The notes under the pieces were generated by a model, which was not told the origin of the DNA, ran no database searches, and saw only the letters and a program-made list of their open reading frames with translations. DNA of 64,000 bases from Dysidea avara (Eukaryota > Porifera > Demospongiae > Dictyoceratida > Dysideidae): positions 26,956,004 through 27,020,003 of the forward strand of contig NC_089279.1 in NCBI RefSeq assembly GCF_963678975.1, in the 5' to 3' direction. The position numbers and the translations under genes were made by a program. Shown piece by piece: positions 25,201 through 39,065 of the stretch. Positions within the stretch are counted from its first letter, which is position 1. Every line of letters begins with the position of its first letter.

Positions 25201-27514
25201 CCTGCTCATCCTACAGCATTAAAGTATGAACAGAGTATATTTATTGTACACAATTCTAGAGCTGACAACCTTTTAACAATCATTAGAAGTTGCAGCTATT
25301 ACAAAACTTGACACAATGCCAATCCACCTTATTTACAAACACAGGATCATGGGCTTTCCAGATCTGATGCACTCTCTGACCTCCATTAGTGTAGGTAATG
25401 CATTTTATCTTGCAACGATCTCATAACATTCAGCTTCAACTTAAGGTAATGCATATAATATGCAAACAGTGTTAGGACTGAACATTAATGACTATTAAAC
25501 AGTTGGTCACACAGGCACAGATACACACACACGTATGCATGCATGTATGTACGCACAGACGTCACACACAGAAGACATGGACATACACGTGCACAAACAT
25601 TAATATACATGGTTGTATGATAATTTACACACAAGTGTGCACTTTACAGAAACATTACATAGACTAACACAGACAACAAACAAAGCACTGCATGCAGTAT
25701 GAAATTTCTAGCCAATCACGCTTCATAAAGTACGTACTACTCATGCTATACGTACTAATCATGCTATTCTCTAAACAGTATATTCTACAGCATTTAGATG
25801 GGGTTTCACTGCACTTGAAAAGTTTCAAATAAAGGATTCAATAGAAAACCTTTGTATTGTTTTACAGTTTACCTCTACAATGTACAAAAACAGTTTGCCA
25901 TCCGTGTGGCCTGTTATACAAGTTATTTCTAACTCACAGGTTCAAGATGAAGGGGCATGTACTTCCTCCAGGAAGTTAACACATAGGAGGACAAGTTTCC
26001 TTGTGAACGGTTCAACTGGACTAACATCAGACAACCAATGATATTATTCCAAATAGCGAGAGCATCTAAAAGAGCAATGTACAAACTGTAGGGAGACCTG
26101 CTATGACTTTATATAGTATAGAGAGAAGTGCTATTGTCAGTTTCACATACGCAGCTTGATGCAGTCCTTCAATCCAGCTGATTTTAAACTTAATATCTAT
26201 TCAGTTTCTTTACTTCACAAATTATGTCAGAAATCATTCACAAGGCACCACCATCTGTTGCAGTGATAAACTACAACCTTGTACCAAGATGGTATCTGTT
26301 GTTGTAATCATAGTATGGGGGATACATGTAAATAATATTTTAAGATCGTACATGGATTTGTAGAGGGTTCAACTTGAGTCATGACATAGTCAACCAATTA
26401 ACAAGGATCATGTGTACTTGTCTAATGTAGTTTATCAGGTTACAGTGTGGATTGAGGGATATGCTTCACTTGATTACTAGTGTTACATTACAAGGTAAAG
26501 AGTAATTAGTAACTGTAGCCTACACAATAAAATGAGACTTTCGTATAAACAAATTCTATACTAAAAATGGTTACTATAAGATTCCTAATTGCCCGTGTCG
26601 ATGAGAATTGCAGGCGCAAATCTTGGCAGCATAGATCATAAACACATTTCTATAGCTAGCTACCAGTGTTTGAGTTCATCTATTACAAATAACAAACTAT
26701 GAATGAAGGACTCGATCAATAGAGAAAACCTTCTAGTTAGGACCAATGTCATCTTTGTCATATACTAACAAAGTTTTTGGTCCCAACTTGACTTAATCCA
26801 TCCATTTTTAAACCTCTGACACGGTTACGTCAACCACTTTATTCATTGCAATAAAAAGCTTGGTTTGACAATTACCTCAATAGAGTTGGTTTGACTGTAG
26901 ATTAAAAAAACAAAAAAAAACTAAACCACAATGATAAGAAGGGCTGAAGTACAAAATGTACAAATCAGGGGCAGAAAACAGTACTCAAAAGTGTGTGTGT
27001 GTGTGTGTGGGGGAGTCATGTGGGATGGTTCTAAATTATAGCACGTTTCAAAATCATTAACTCTACCTTTGTGTGAAGCACATCAGCATGTGAAGAGGTC
27101 TGGGGGCATGCCCCTACAGGAAAATTTTGAGATTGAATCTGAGAGTAGTACATGTGCAATATTATTATAGCAATGACTGTCATTAAGATACTGTAGCAGT
27201 AAATGAAGGCATTTCAGACAAACTCGTGTCCTAGATTACGTATAGATATAATGTGTAAATTAATGGAGACAGATTGAAATAATTGCATAGCAGAACTGAT
27301 TCTTCTGAATGTTCTATTTTAGCAGTTAGGTGACTGCTCTATCAGAGTATCTCGATCTCGTGCACTCACTGATTCATGCTGCAGTATTCCATTCTTGTAC
27401 ATTACACAAATTCTAGTAAATCAAGGCAAAGTAAGTTGGCTAATGACTACACTGAACAGTTGCTTTACTTTAGCAACTGGGTATTGGAAAAAGTGCGGGG
27501 GCACTTCCCCTCTA

Positions 27515-27595
27515 CTTGTAAAAGTGGGGGGATTTCTACGCCCTGTAAAAGTGGGGGGATTTCTACGCCCTGTAAAAGTGGGGGGATTTCTACGC
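27515..27595. repeat. Three exact-phase copies of a 27-bp unit
   Basis: The unit ctgtaaaagtggggggattt plus 7 bases is repeated three times, differing only at the second base of the first copy. Because 27 is a multiple of 3, both strands give repeated peptides (CKSGGISTP on plus, GRRNPPTFT on minus). It lies in the 26960-27605 block absent from copy 2, near a TCTATCAGAGTA terminal motif (about 27338). Confidence 0.85.
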
Positions 27596-27879
27596 CCCTG
27601 TGTATATAAAAAGAAAACCACACCGTTTTATAATAGCAGGGTTGATTAGCATTTAGAGGTAAAGTGTAATTAGCGTATACAAGTAGTTTATAAATCATAT
27701 TATTTCACAGGTCCCTACTCTACCAGATGCTGGAACTGCCAACAAGATTGATTTTCATTTTTTAGTAACAATGGCTCAGCTAAAATGCTAACTGACTTAA
27801 TTAGTCTGACTATAGAGACTATTGCCAAACTTACCCAGGCGTAATGTATTGAGCTGGAAACAGATTTTAAACAATAATC

Positions 27880-29330
27880 CAGGCATTATCCATCTCTTGC
27901 AACAGTACTATCGAGCTACAACTGCTGGTACTGCTCTTCCTTACAACTGATGAGCGCGTGCATTAATTAATTAGAATACACTCACGATACACGTGTACTA
28001 GCAGCAGTTACAGGTGATACATTCTGAAAGAGACGCTGAAGTCATAGGTCAAGACTCGAAAATCGCCGAAGTCAAAGGTCAAGGCGAAATTTAACCTGGT
28101 CAAGACTTTGAACGCGGTCGCAGTTGTTATTGTTATTATGTACTTTACCAGTTAGGCACTGGAGGGTGTACACAGAAGGCAGAGCCTAGGTGTTTACCCA
28201 TAGCCAGTTCTACCTACAGTGAGTGCCTATGTGTCACCATAGATATTATATACTACGTACTATGGTGTCACCCCCTTGTAGCAGTGATAAAGCGTGATAG
28301 AGGTTATAGTTGTAGCGTAGATGTTTTCCTTTGTTGCTTCAGTACTTAGCACTAGTGTTAGGGCTGTAGAGATGAGCCAATTTATTTTCAGTTTCATCAC
28401 CTCCGGCCAGCGGTGCCACCCATGGGCGGATCTGAGGGGGGGCCTGTGCCCCCCCCCCCCCCCCCCGGCCCTTTTCTTGCCCCCCTTGGACCTACAGTAC
28501 TATATTGATACAAGAAACTAGAATTATGCATTCACACTGTATTCAGAAGTATAGAAAGCCAACGGGCAAATAGCTAGAAACAACAGTTATAAATGTCAAT
28601 TATAGCTAAACTGTACACTGTAAAGAAAGTGGGGCAAATAAATTAGAATTTTTGTGCAAAGATCGAGATGCTCTAATAGAGCAGTCACTACTCTAATAGA
28701 ACAGTCGCAATTCTAATGTCATCAATTTACAATTTTTACACATGCTAGCTACTCCTTGTTTTGATTTGGTATACACTTTACCATCAAGTAGGTTTATCTC
28801 AGCTAGGCTATAACCAATCTTTGTATGCATTGCAAAGCATACATTTTGTTAGCTAAGTGCTATCAAAAATGCTCTGAAATTCAAACCTAGGTCTAATTTT
28901 TTAAAATTTCTCCATCTACAGTCTTAAACACTGTGATATATATGTCCATCATTCATCCAGCTATATGCTGAATGAAGTTATGCAAATGAATATAACTTGT
29001 GTACTAGAATTCCATTCTTATATATATCTTCATAGTGGAATAAACACTGTAGAGTGCTAAAACTTCTTGCCCCCCTTGACAATGTCATATCCGCCTATGG
29101 TGCTCCCTATAGCTAGCTACCTGCCGAAAATAGTTATTGGCTCATCTCTTTGTGCTAAATCAACACAGGAAAACATCTACGCTACAACAATAGCCACTGC
29201 TAGTCTGCTAGTACATGTGTATCGTAGATGTATTCTAATTAATTAGTGCAGGCACTAGTGTAAAGAAGAGCAGTACCAGCAATGTAGCTTGATAGTGGTG
29301 TCTCCAGTGTTGCAAGAGATGGATCATTGT
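27880..29330. repeat. Large imperfect inverted repeat with nested insertion
   Basis: About 27880-28010 and 29188-29330 are inverted copies (for example ccatctcttgcaaca versus tgttgcaagagatgg). A second inner pair (gtagcgtagatgttttcct near 28308 and its complement near 29160) continues the symmetry. The centre (about 28422-29098) is a G/C-run-bounded insert starting gggcggatct. The whole lies in a block missing from duplication copy 2. Confidence 0.7.
28039..28081 (+). promoter_or_regulatory. Two DR1-type sites 30 bases apart
   Basis: AAGTCA-T-AGGTCA (28039-28051) and AAGTCA-A-AGGTCA (28069-28081) sit in a short CpG-containing stretch, with a further ggtcaagactttgaac downstream. They form part of a degenerate repeat of about 30 bases. 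They fit the binding class of the receptor encoded at 8836-10358, though location within an inverted-repeat element may make this incidental. Confidence 0.35.
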
Positions 29331-32300
29331 TTCCAGCTCAGTCCATGAGTCCAGTCTGCGAAATACATTCAAAGTGTAGTGACTGACAGTGTATGTGACC
29401 AAACCAAATGTCAAAATGTACAGTGTGTGCCTGACCACATACTCTGTATTATGTACTTTGTCCTAGTCAGCTGACTTACATTCTTTACCCTCAAAGACAC
29501 ATGTGAGTCGGTAATGGGAATGAACACATGTTCACCTCTTTGATATCACTGTATTTGGTGGGGTTCAGTTGAACATGAACTGACTATACTAGAACTGTTT
29601 GGCAACTACATAGTATAGTGGCACAATACATGCACATTTTCATAAAATCATGAAATTCTTAACATATATGACATGTATTTTATACAGTTAATTAATTTTA
29701 ATGATAACTAATTTTAATGATACTTAATAATTTATACAGTTACAACAAATAGACATCTGGTGTGTTTGGTTAATAGCTATATTTAATATTGTCAACTGTC
29801 TTTGCTTGCGATCATCTGCTGAATAGGGTAGCCAAATGATGACTTTTGGACTTCACAGTCTGCAAACATGATAGTTATAAAGCACATACAGGATGTTATT
29901 TTTAAAAGGAATTTGCTCCTACACATGCACTGCAAATATTAGTCTTGTTAATATATAAATAAAAATACTGTGTACTTGCCCATTCTAGAAGTTGCCACTT
30001 GTATTCAAAATTATATAATGTGTTTAACAACAGTTCTTTAAACTGGAATCTGTGTGATATGAGCAAGCACCCTGAGACCAATCAAAACTACATATCCTAG
30101 GACTAATTGTTAAGGTGTCCAGATTTTATTCTTAGGAATTAGACAGGTCTTTCCTCATTTTTGAAGTGTCAACGTTAACAGGTTCTTAGTCACAAAGTCT
30201 TTATAAGATTAATATGTCCAAACCATGCCCATTGAAGCCCATCTTTGTTTGAAATCAGACAAGTGTCCTGGATATTGGAAGTGTGCCCATTACACATTAC
30301 AAGGTGTTGTTTTAAAAAGTATTAGTAAATTACAAGAGGAATTCATAATTAACGTTTGTACATATGAGAAAGGGATGAGTTCACTTGCAAAATATGGACG
30401 ACCAAAAAACCAAAAAACTTCTTGTTTTCTTAGTACTAAAGGGATACTAAGCTCAGAGCCTTTATCACAATGTTTTCTAATAACATACTCACACATTTAG
30501 ATGAGACTAACAGGTTACCACCCCTTGCCTAGATAGTTTTCATATTGAAAAAGGAGAGCTGTTGACTGCATCTCTATAAACAACTTTCAGTCTACAACTT
30601 AGCCCACTCATTTGGTTTCACTAAATACTTATGCCATGGGGATGATTAAATTTATGACACCACCATATTGCATCACAGCCATAATTCAATACAATGCCTA
30701 AATAGAGAAGTAAACGTTACTATACACATGAAACTGGTAAAGAAAATATACATGTAATCATTTTGTGCTTTCATAAGGAGGTGTCTTGATTTAGAAGTTT
30801 GGAAAACAGAGTAATGTCCATGACAAACAACTGCATGTACATTTGCACTGCTTTTAATTTGTTGACAAATCAGGAGGTCCTTTTGTAAGTGGGCATCTGC
30901 TTTGTGTTTACAACAAAAATATGCATATAAGCAGAATCTATTCAAGTTAGTAATTCTGCAACTTACAGTTTCAGCTTGCTGGCTTTTAATGGCTGCTTGT
31001 ACGAAATGTCACATAGAAGACCTTGACAATGCTCAGCTGCCACCCAGTTGTACAATGTCATAGCAGGTGGTCTTGAGCCCAACATTGAGGCTGAAGACTT
31101 CATATGACCTGCTTGGCCATTTTCTGGTGATATATACTGTAGTAATTGTTCACCCACTACCACCACTGATAGTCATTGTGTTACAGATATAGCCAAAAAG
31201 TTATATCAGTAGTTAGCTTGCAATGGACTAAAGTGAGTTAAACACTACGGATGACTGTTCATGGTTAAAATTTCAAACTTGTAGCTTATGGCCTTTCCAA
31301 GCTATACTGGATTGATAGGTTTAAATTTGCATATCTCACAATCTATTGATGAGTGCTTTTTTTCCAAATTACATTGATCACATATACAGGACCACAGGGA
31401 AAATAATACACACACACTTTCAGTTATGTTGTATGCATTGGCACTGAAGGCATGCATAGTCCATATAAAGCAGCAAATTTAAAATACAAAGCAGATTAAT
31501 TATTGGGCTTGTTTATAGCTAGTCAATGCAAACGCAAAATTCTAAAAGGGGAAATTTTTTAATTACATACTGTAATAAGCTGATAATTCCTCCACAAGTT
31601 ATGCATAGCTGTACTACAGAACGTAAACTAGCATCAACTTTGTACTGAAAATCTAGTGTTTATTCTGACATGTGTTTTAGCTCATCAGATTACTTTAGAC
31701 TGTGGCCAGCCAGAGGTCTAACATATGCTAAATCCGTAGCATGACTCAGACAGACAGACAGACACACACACCGACACATGTACACACACACACCTATGGC
31801 AGCCATGCGAAACACAACTATTGCTGCCCAGCAAAGCCCAGCACTGGGATGCTGGTGCGTCACTCAGGCACTTGAGCCTTGTGCAGGCAAATCCTTGTAG
31901 CCAGCAGGAGGGCTGTCCAGGTCTCAATGGAGAGAGGTCGTGGAACCCGAACCGGAACACACACACATCCAGTCATTTCATCTGCTAGTCAGGTAAGTGA
32001 TAAATTGCAAGCACATAATGTCATTTTATCAAATGGTGGCGGTAATTTATGCCAACCCTGGCAGTACTTTAACCTTTATCAGGACACATGCATATATTAC
32101 AGTAATAAAATGCTATACACTGACATCTGACATATATTATGTGTTCATATGTGTACAGTAGAATCTCAGCCTCTGACCTTCATAATCAGGACTATTTGTG
32201 TTAGTACTACATACATTTAGAGTCCTGAAATCAGGACACCTCTCTATCATCATGGACACTACAATGGTGCATCAATTTTCTTACTATTACCAGAGACTGC

Positions 32301-32965
32301 ATATTGAAAGGGGGAATTTCCTTCTTGTACACATATGAAATGCTTTGAATAGTTTAGAAGATAGTTCTTAGTGTTGTCTGTGGTTTTTTCAAGAAGGTTA
32401 TCACATTTCATTTTCAATGCCAAATTAATTCTTTTGTTACCCTTGGGGTCACATGACCATATCACAACTCTACCAGGTCAAAGGATCAGGTCAGATAGGT
32501 GGGCACAAACTACACCACATCACATGATAGGTAGGTCATATCTAAAAGCTGGATTGGAAAATCTGCACTTGTATAATGTAGCTAGTGAACTGTTATAAGT
32601 CCTGAAAAGTACAGGTAATAAATTAGTGCTACAATACTATAAGGTATCGGATAGTTTCTGTGCTGCCATGCCTAGTTGTCATATGCCCAGTCAATGGACA
32701 AATGAGTTTTGGACAGACAGACACACATACAGACACACATACACTCACGCAAGGTGAAACATGATCACATATATGCAGTTTAATTGGAGAAACCATGCAG
32801 TCTAATCAATTATTCAGTGTAAACAAATACAAATATTATTCCTTGACCATAACTTGTACACAACTTAAAGACATAAATCTGCCCAGATAATCTAATGATT
32901 AACTTATTACTCAAATTTGTGAAATTCGAATTTACCTGAGTTGTGTACAGCATTGCACAAATTTG

Positions 32966-33515
32966 TAGTGTTGCACCGATAATCGGTTCAATAATCGGTA
33001 TCGGGCCGATATTGGCTACTAGCCGATTAATCGGTTTTGATTAAATCAAGGCCGATGTTAATCTCCACTGCGCTGTGTAGTATAATGATGTGGGGGAGGC
33101 TAGACATAAGTTATTTGGCATTTTAATCAAGTTATGTGTTAATGGTTTAGCGGTGACTACAAGCCATGCCCATAATAAACTGTCAGGGTTTAGGCCATGC
33201 CCAACAGTAAACTGAGGTTTTTAGGTTTCTATGTAGTGCCAGCCACTTGTCTCAACTGTATAGCAGTAGTAAAATGTACTTAAAACCTGTTTACCATGAG
33301 TAACTTTTACTTGTGGTATACATCTAACTTTACATTTTAGCCTAGAATGAGCTGTATATCAATGGTTATGTCACTAATATGAGCCATTTAATAATGATGA
33401 GGATGAGTGTCAGTGTTATTAGTGTATATCGGATCGGTTATCGGTATCGGCTAATTCTGTTGCTTAATATCGGTTATCGGAATAATCGGCTAATTTGGAT
33501 ATCGGTGCAACACTA
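32966..33515. mobile_element. hAT-like MITE, 550 bp, with 8-bp target duplication CAAATTTG
   Basis: Terminal inverted repeats read TAGTGTTGCACCGAT. CAAATTTG lies immediately outside both ends (32958-32965 and 33516-33523). The interior is rich in atcggt units near both ends and has no transposase. The equivalent place in duplication copy 1 (about 22488-22500, acaaattgttgg) has no insertion, so it arrived after the duplication. Confidence 0.9.
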
Positions 33516-33889
33516 CAAATTTGTTGGACTAATTACTTCAAGCTAAAAATTAGTCACTAGAAGGCTAAGCACATCTAGAGATAATAATTCATTACACAGT
33601 AAATTGTTAGTAATGTGGCTAGCAGGGCCTATCATAATTTTGCCTCCTCAGACATGTTTGCAGGCATGTTTAATACATTGAATCAGCAACAGATGATGTT
33701 TTTAGTCTAAACATAGAATATAGTCATTGAAATTCCTTTATAGTGTGGTGTCCTATTAGATGTCAACTATGGGATGTGGCATGGCAACTTGACAGCTGTC
33801 AACAAATTGAACCACAGACACACACCTAGTCACAACTTATTACAATAAAGACAGAAAAGCACTAGGTTGCTAAGATGAAAGTTGGGTGT

Positions 33890-34790
33890 ATACAGTACAA
33901 TAGTACTGTAGTAGGGACCACAAAGGTTTTAACCAGCCTCACTTTTCCCTGACAACTATGAAGCAGTATGATAAGACCAAACAAGACCTGAAACACTTTT
34001 AACAAGTTGCTATGAATTTTTTAAAATATATATATTAAACAGAATTTTCTAGTGACTGTATCTGACTGACTGATGCCTTCAGACAAGTGTAACTCAACAA
34101 TGGCTAAGGCTATGGGCTTGATTTTTTCACTGTTTGACGTCCCTCCAGCCAGACACGTGCCTTTTGGCATACCGCAGTATGTACAATGCATTCTTTGTGT
34201 CCCATTCATCTTTGCTGACAGCTAAAGGCGTCAATTTGGTGGCAGCGCATAATGGCTTCCCTTTGTAACAGAAATGTCCCATATTTTTCATAGTAGCTAC
34301 TTTGATTGCAGAGGTACTTTTCGAACATTTCTTGATTCATAATGCTGTGTAACTAAAGAAAGAAATGGCGCCACATGCCCCAGCTACCAATTATCATCTG
34401 AAAAGTGAAGTATCTATTACGCTTCGTTGTCAGCTATATTCAACAACCCGTTTTGATGCGGTTTGCGTGGGTTCACCAGTCATAATAATTTATTTTATAT
34501 ACAAAAAAAGTTGACAAACAAGTACACAAAAATATGGAATTTTCAACTGGAGTAAGGACCATAGTTCATCGATAAAAGTACTGAAACAAGCTGGAGTAGT
34601 GCACAGTAAAACAATAAGAAGCGTCATATCCCTACTGTGCAATTTCAATTTTTTTTTGTGTACTTCAGTGTACCTATAAATTATATCAGACTTTTTTCCC
34701 TTGTACACAAGTATAGAACACAACATCACTACTACAACAACTGCCTTCATGTTCAGTACATAGTAAAAGCAATATAGATATAAAGACCTC
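33890..34790 (-). mobile_element. Composite non-autonomous element with recurrent small ORF, minus-strand copy
   Basis: On the minus strand this block contains the same order as the units at 44034-44965 and 45176-46270: a foldback arm (about 34518-34645), then a coding-like segment with CSKSTSAIKVATMKN and KDEWDTKNALYILRYAKR ending in a stop near 34110, then a gactgact repeat. The block is absent from duplication copy 1. Only one foldback arm remains. Confidence 0.55.
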
Positions 34791-37137
34791 AAAGGAAAAA
34801 ACTTGATGCAATAATCCAACTGAAATTGCACATATACATTTTTTAATTTAATGATTAATTTTAAGGGAGTCTTAACTTCCGTGATGAGATGTTCAATATG
34901 AGTATCTTTAAATCAGATTTTGTAAATTTTTTTTTGTTACTCCTCGGCAATGTGTGTGCATGCAGCTAAAATGTTATGAGGACAGTTCAGCCCTGTATGT
35001 TTAGTGGTTGTACCTTTGTAGCTGAGATGTTTTGACAAATAAACGAACCTACTTCTCACAAAAGGGAGGGAAAAGAAGTGGTTTGCCAATGCAGAGACAA
35101 CAATCTTAAACACATATATGTAAATTGGCACTAATTTAATTGAATACAGTAAGTTACTCGGAAAATGAAACTATTTTTCTATCTGTAAGTGACAAATTCT
35201 ATCAATTGTGTCAGTTGTACTCCTCTAGAAATATCTCAGTAGACCTGTTTATTTGGCTACATCTCCCAACAGAAGCTGTTTTGTGCTAGTAGGGACGCTG
35301 CCCTCAGCATCATGGTTACAATTTAGTGCAACTATTAATCCACAGTATTATCAGAGTGAATGGGGTGCTACAGCAAATCACATCTGATGATCAAGCATGA
35401 GTATTACAATCAACGGTCAAAATAATACGCCAACTGAAAGCAGCAAAATGTTGTCACAAAAACTAGACCACTTCTCAATGGCTGTTGCAACCAAGAAATG
35501 TGTCAGTAGGTTTACAATTACATAACTGATATGCTGATGTGTTCTAGTGGTGTTGTAATTGTTAAACTATAACATAGTCTATTTTTCACACTGGATGATT
35601 TCTCAAGGAATTTGAGCCTAGAACCTCATATGACTACATGTGGACAGCTGTGTGTACGTGCGCGTGCATGCATGATGTGTGGTGTGTGTGTGTGCGTGCA
35701 TGTGTGTGTGTGACGAGCTTTTAATTTTTAATATGTTAGCATAGACAAACAAATTGTTGCAGACATAGAAACGCAAAATGAAATGTTTTTTTTTTTCAGG
35801 GCTCAAACTTTTTGCCTTAATTTGGAAATGTACATACAGTGACCGTACACTCAAAGCACCATGCATGCATGTGTATACGTAGGATGATAAGGATCTCTCT
35901 CACAAAAATTGTACATTTATTTTGCTTTCACCTTTATTATGTGTTCAGCTAGAGAAAATCTTGTGGCTGACTCATTGTACAGTTCACCATACATCTGTGA
36001 CATCATCAAGTGTGTGTTGTACCAAACTATAGGGCACAGTTGTCAAGGTAGATCTTGAATGTTCTTGGACTTTTTTAAGTCCATGTGTCTCCAACATCAA
36101 CACTGACAATAAAAAACACTGTATGTGACATCTAAGAACACACACACACACACAAATAATGCAACACGTACTCACATTAGCTACAGTACTGTTGTGATGT
36201 TGCATGAGATTAAACCAAGAATGGTGAGATGAGAGATTCATACAGCATGGGGTGTAAGGTGTTCTAGCTGATAATTCTGACTGAGTTGTTTAATAATTAA
36301 TTTCAATGTTCATATCATGTCACAGTTGTCAGCATAAGACTAAACACACGCAGACAGTATACAACCAATAATGCATCTATGATATAATTTCATTGTTTCA
36401 GACTTTTTTCTCTCAAAAGTTTCTTAGAAACCAGAATAAGGTATGTGGTATACAGTGGGACCCTCCACTCTTTAAGTGCCTTTATATTACTAATGGTGAG
36501 GTGTCCTAATTTCAAGCATACACAAAGGAAACTAATTGGGACAAGCAAGTGTACTTATTATATCAAGGTGAAGGACTTCCAAAGTATTACAAAAAGTACA
36601 CTACACAACACAAAATTTTATACATGTAATTGGACACCAGCCAGATTATATTATTATTATTATTTAGACAAATTCAAGTAGGTAGTTTGAATGTTACAGC
36701 ACAACACATTCCTGGAAGATTCTGGTGCCAACAAAACACCCAACACATACTAAGGTGATTTTCTACATAGAAGAAATTGATGCCATTCAACAACTAAAGG
36801 AACACTCAATTGATTTGTTTACAATCACTGATAGGGGAATTTAACCAACAAACTAGTTTATTTATTTATAGCAACAAAAATGTACGTAACCATCTCTGTC
36901 AAAACCTACATAGTTTGCACAAAATATACTCAGTGAAGCAGGTATGAAATTATACACCATAATGTAATACTTACCATAATTTGAATCCTTGGTAGCCCAT
37001 TCATTGGACACTAGATAGTACTGAGGCAAAAAATCTGAAATGGTGCAGGCTTTTGTCAAAATGGTTACATAGGTTGGGTACGTGGAGGCCATTGCCAAGA
37101 ATTTAGAATTTAGCTTAAAAGTATGCATACTTTAAAC

Positions 37138-37535
37138 TAGTGCTGTACACCAATGTGCAATTAACCAGTTATTAACAGGTGTTGTCTAGGTCAGCCAATA
37201 ACCAGTGAAAAAACCTTTAAACTGGTTATTGCCCACCCTCTTGGTAAACCATAAATTACCCCTGCTGACAAGTGTTAACATCATAACATAACCTCAAAAC
37301 ATCTGTAAATATGTGATTGTAATAAGTGTTATTGCAAGACAGGATGTTGATGGTCACCCTAAACCTTCCAGCATGCTTGTTGAGTAGCATTATGTCTGCT
37401 GATATACAAACAAACCAATTAACTGGTTATTGCCAAGTTATTGCCAACTAACCAGTTATTGCCAATTAACCAGTTATTGCCAATTATTGGTAGGCAATTA
37501 ACCAGTGACAAAGATTTTATAGGTGTACAGCACTA
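37138..37535. mobile_element. hAT-like MITE, 398 bp, with 8-bp target duplication CTTTAAAC
   Basis: The ends are TAGTGCTGTACACC and its exact complement. CTTTAAAC flanks both sides (37130-37137 and 37536-37543). The interior holds repeated aaccagttattgcc words near both ends. The ends resemble those at 32966-33515 (TAGTGYTGYACC). Confidence 0.9.
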
Positions 37536-38974
37536 CTTTAAACCTGCTATCCTGTACACATATACGTATGTACTGATGACTCTGCATGTGTGTGTAGTGT
37601 GTGTGTGTGTGTGGGGCCATGCTACCAACCTCCTCATCATGGGTATAATTATTTCGAGCCACTGCAGTGAATACATCACATGTTGGTGGTGTGGCTGATG
37701 GCAGCACCCTTCTCCTTATCCATGTGATGGAGACCAGGCAGGACCTGGGTCCCTTATGTTACCAACAAGAGGAAATACTCTACGCATCCTAAAGAGCATA
37801 GCTTTATTAGATAAAAACTGACTCAGGACAAAAGTTCATAATAATAAGAGGAAGGGATTATGCAGTCTTGTCTCAGGATATCTTAATAAACAGGAATCTG
37901 TCCATTGGTCCCCAAGGTGTTTACTTTATACTGTATACATACAGCTGTACATTTTACAACCAACATTATTGTGCAATTACAATACCTACCACACAGTACA
38001 AGTGCGACAAATGGCAAATTAATTGCACCAATTAGAGTTCATTACAACTTCCTTAACAACAAACTCAGATTCTTTCCCAGGCACAAACCAACTGTGCTAA
38101 CACAGCCATAGTGACTGAGTAATTTGACAAACAATCTCCCACATAGCAACCTGTCACTCTCACTTGCATACCAAAACTAGATAGGTAAATAAGATTAATG
38201 TGGAGAGTAATGGGACACCACTCTTATCTTTTTTTAAAGATTGTTTGTATTTATCTCCATGCAGTGTAGGAGGAAGACTGAGTGCAATGCATAAACTGCT
38301 TGTGTATGCTATCCCACTAGGGACTTATAAGCCTGTGAATACAGGGAGTCATAGCTGAAATGTGAAGAATGCAAGAAAAAATCCCACTTACACTGTAACA
38401 CTTAGAACATACATGTACACGTAATCAGGCATGTGTACAAATGTGAACATATGGTGAGTGATATTTTAAGCCAGGCATGCTGCTACACCCATGCAGAGTT
38501 CTAGACACTGATGATTAGGTCTGTTGAAAAAGTGGGCCAACAGTTTATCCCACTTAGTGTATGTAATTGTTCCCAAGTACACAGCAACATTTATAACCAA
38601 TAATTTAGCTGTAATCCTAGCAACAATGATGCATCCAGTAGCCCAAATAGATTGTCAGGTTGCCATTGTACTCCTTTAGTATGGCTTCTGGCCGTATCAC
38701 CAACCTGAGCAGCCTTTAGAAGGGTCACCAAATATATTGATAAAGATGCCAATGAGAACAAGTCTTTACTTGCACACAACTGATTACATACTAGGCTTAT
38801 GGTTGTATAGTTTTGTATGATTGCTTTTGTACATGATTGGTAATCATTGATAATCTAACCCTACCTTATATACTCTACAAGTATCTCAGGTATTAACCAC
38901 TCCTCTGTGGCCCAGCAAGTAGTAATATAATGCTACATATTTGCACATGCGTACCACCAGTTACACAAAACACA

Positions 38975-39065
38975 CATAGTCACACACACACACACATATA
39001 GTCACACATACACACATAGTCACACACACAACACACACATGCGCGCACACAAAACACGCACACTA
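38975..39065. repeat. CA-rich microsatellite cluster
   Basis: Interrupted (CA)n runs with tagtcacaca insertions. Similar short runs occur near 16925, 25525, 35690, 36140, 37590 and 40080. Confidence 0.8.

Larger units (their letters stand above)
13905..29690 (+). repeat. Segmental duplication, copy 1
   Basis: Long stretches reappear in the same order and orientation at 30085-42950. Matched blocks include 13905-14195 with 30085-30300, 14680-15190 with 30660-31070, 16265-16430 with 31070-31210, 22275-22500 with 32745-32965, 24235-25080 with 37900-38760, 26370-26930 with 40620-41280 and 29380-29690 with 41455-42950. Insertions private to copy 1 lie at about 15195-16262, 17105-20310, 26960-27605 and 27700-29370. 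No exon chain conserved between the copies was found, so the unit appears non-coding or holds a gene too diverged to read. Confidence 0.8.

Noticed and set aside
27376-27698. Frames with CKSGGISTP or GRRNPPTFT repeats
   Set aside because: They come from three copies of a 27-bp DNA repeat open on both strands; no gene context.
30225-30500. 91-codon frame MPIEAHLCLKSDKC.. in duplication copy 2
   Set aside because: The matching part of copy 1 (near 14080-14170) has gaps and stops in this frame, so it is not conserved as protein.
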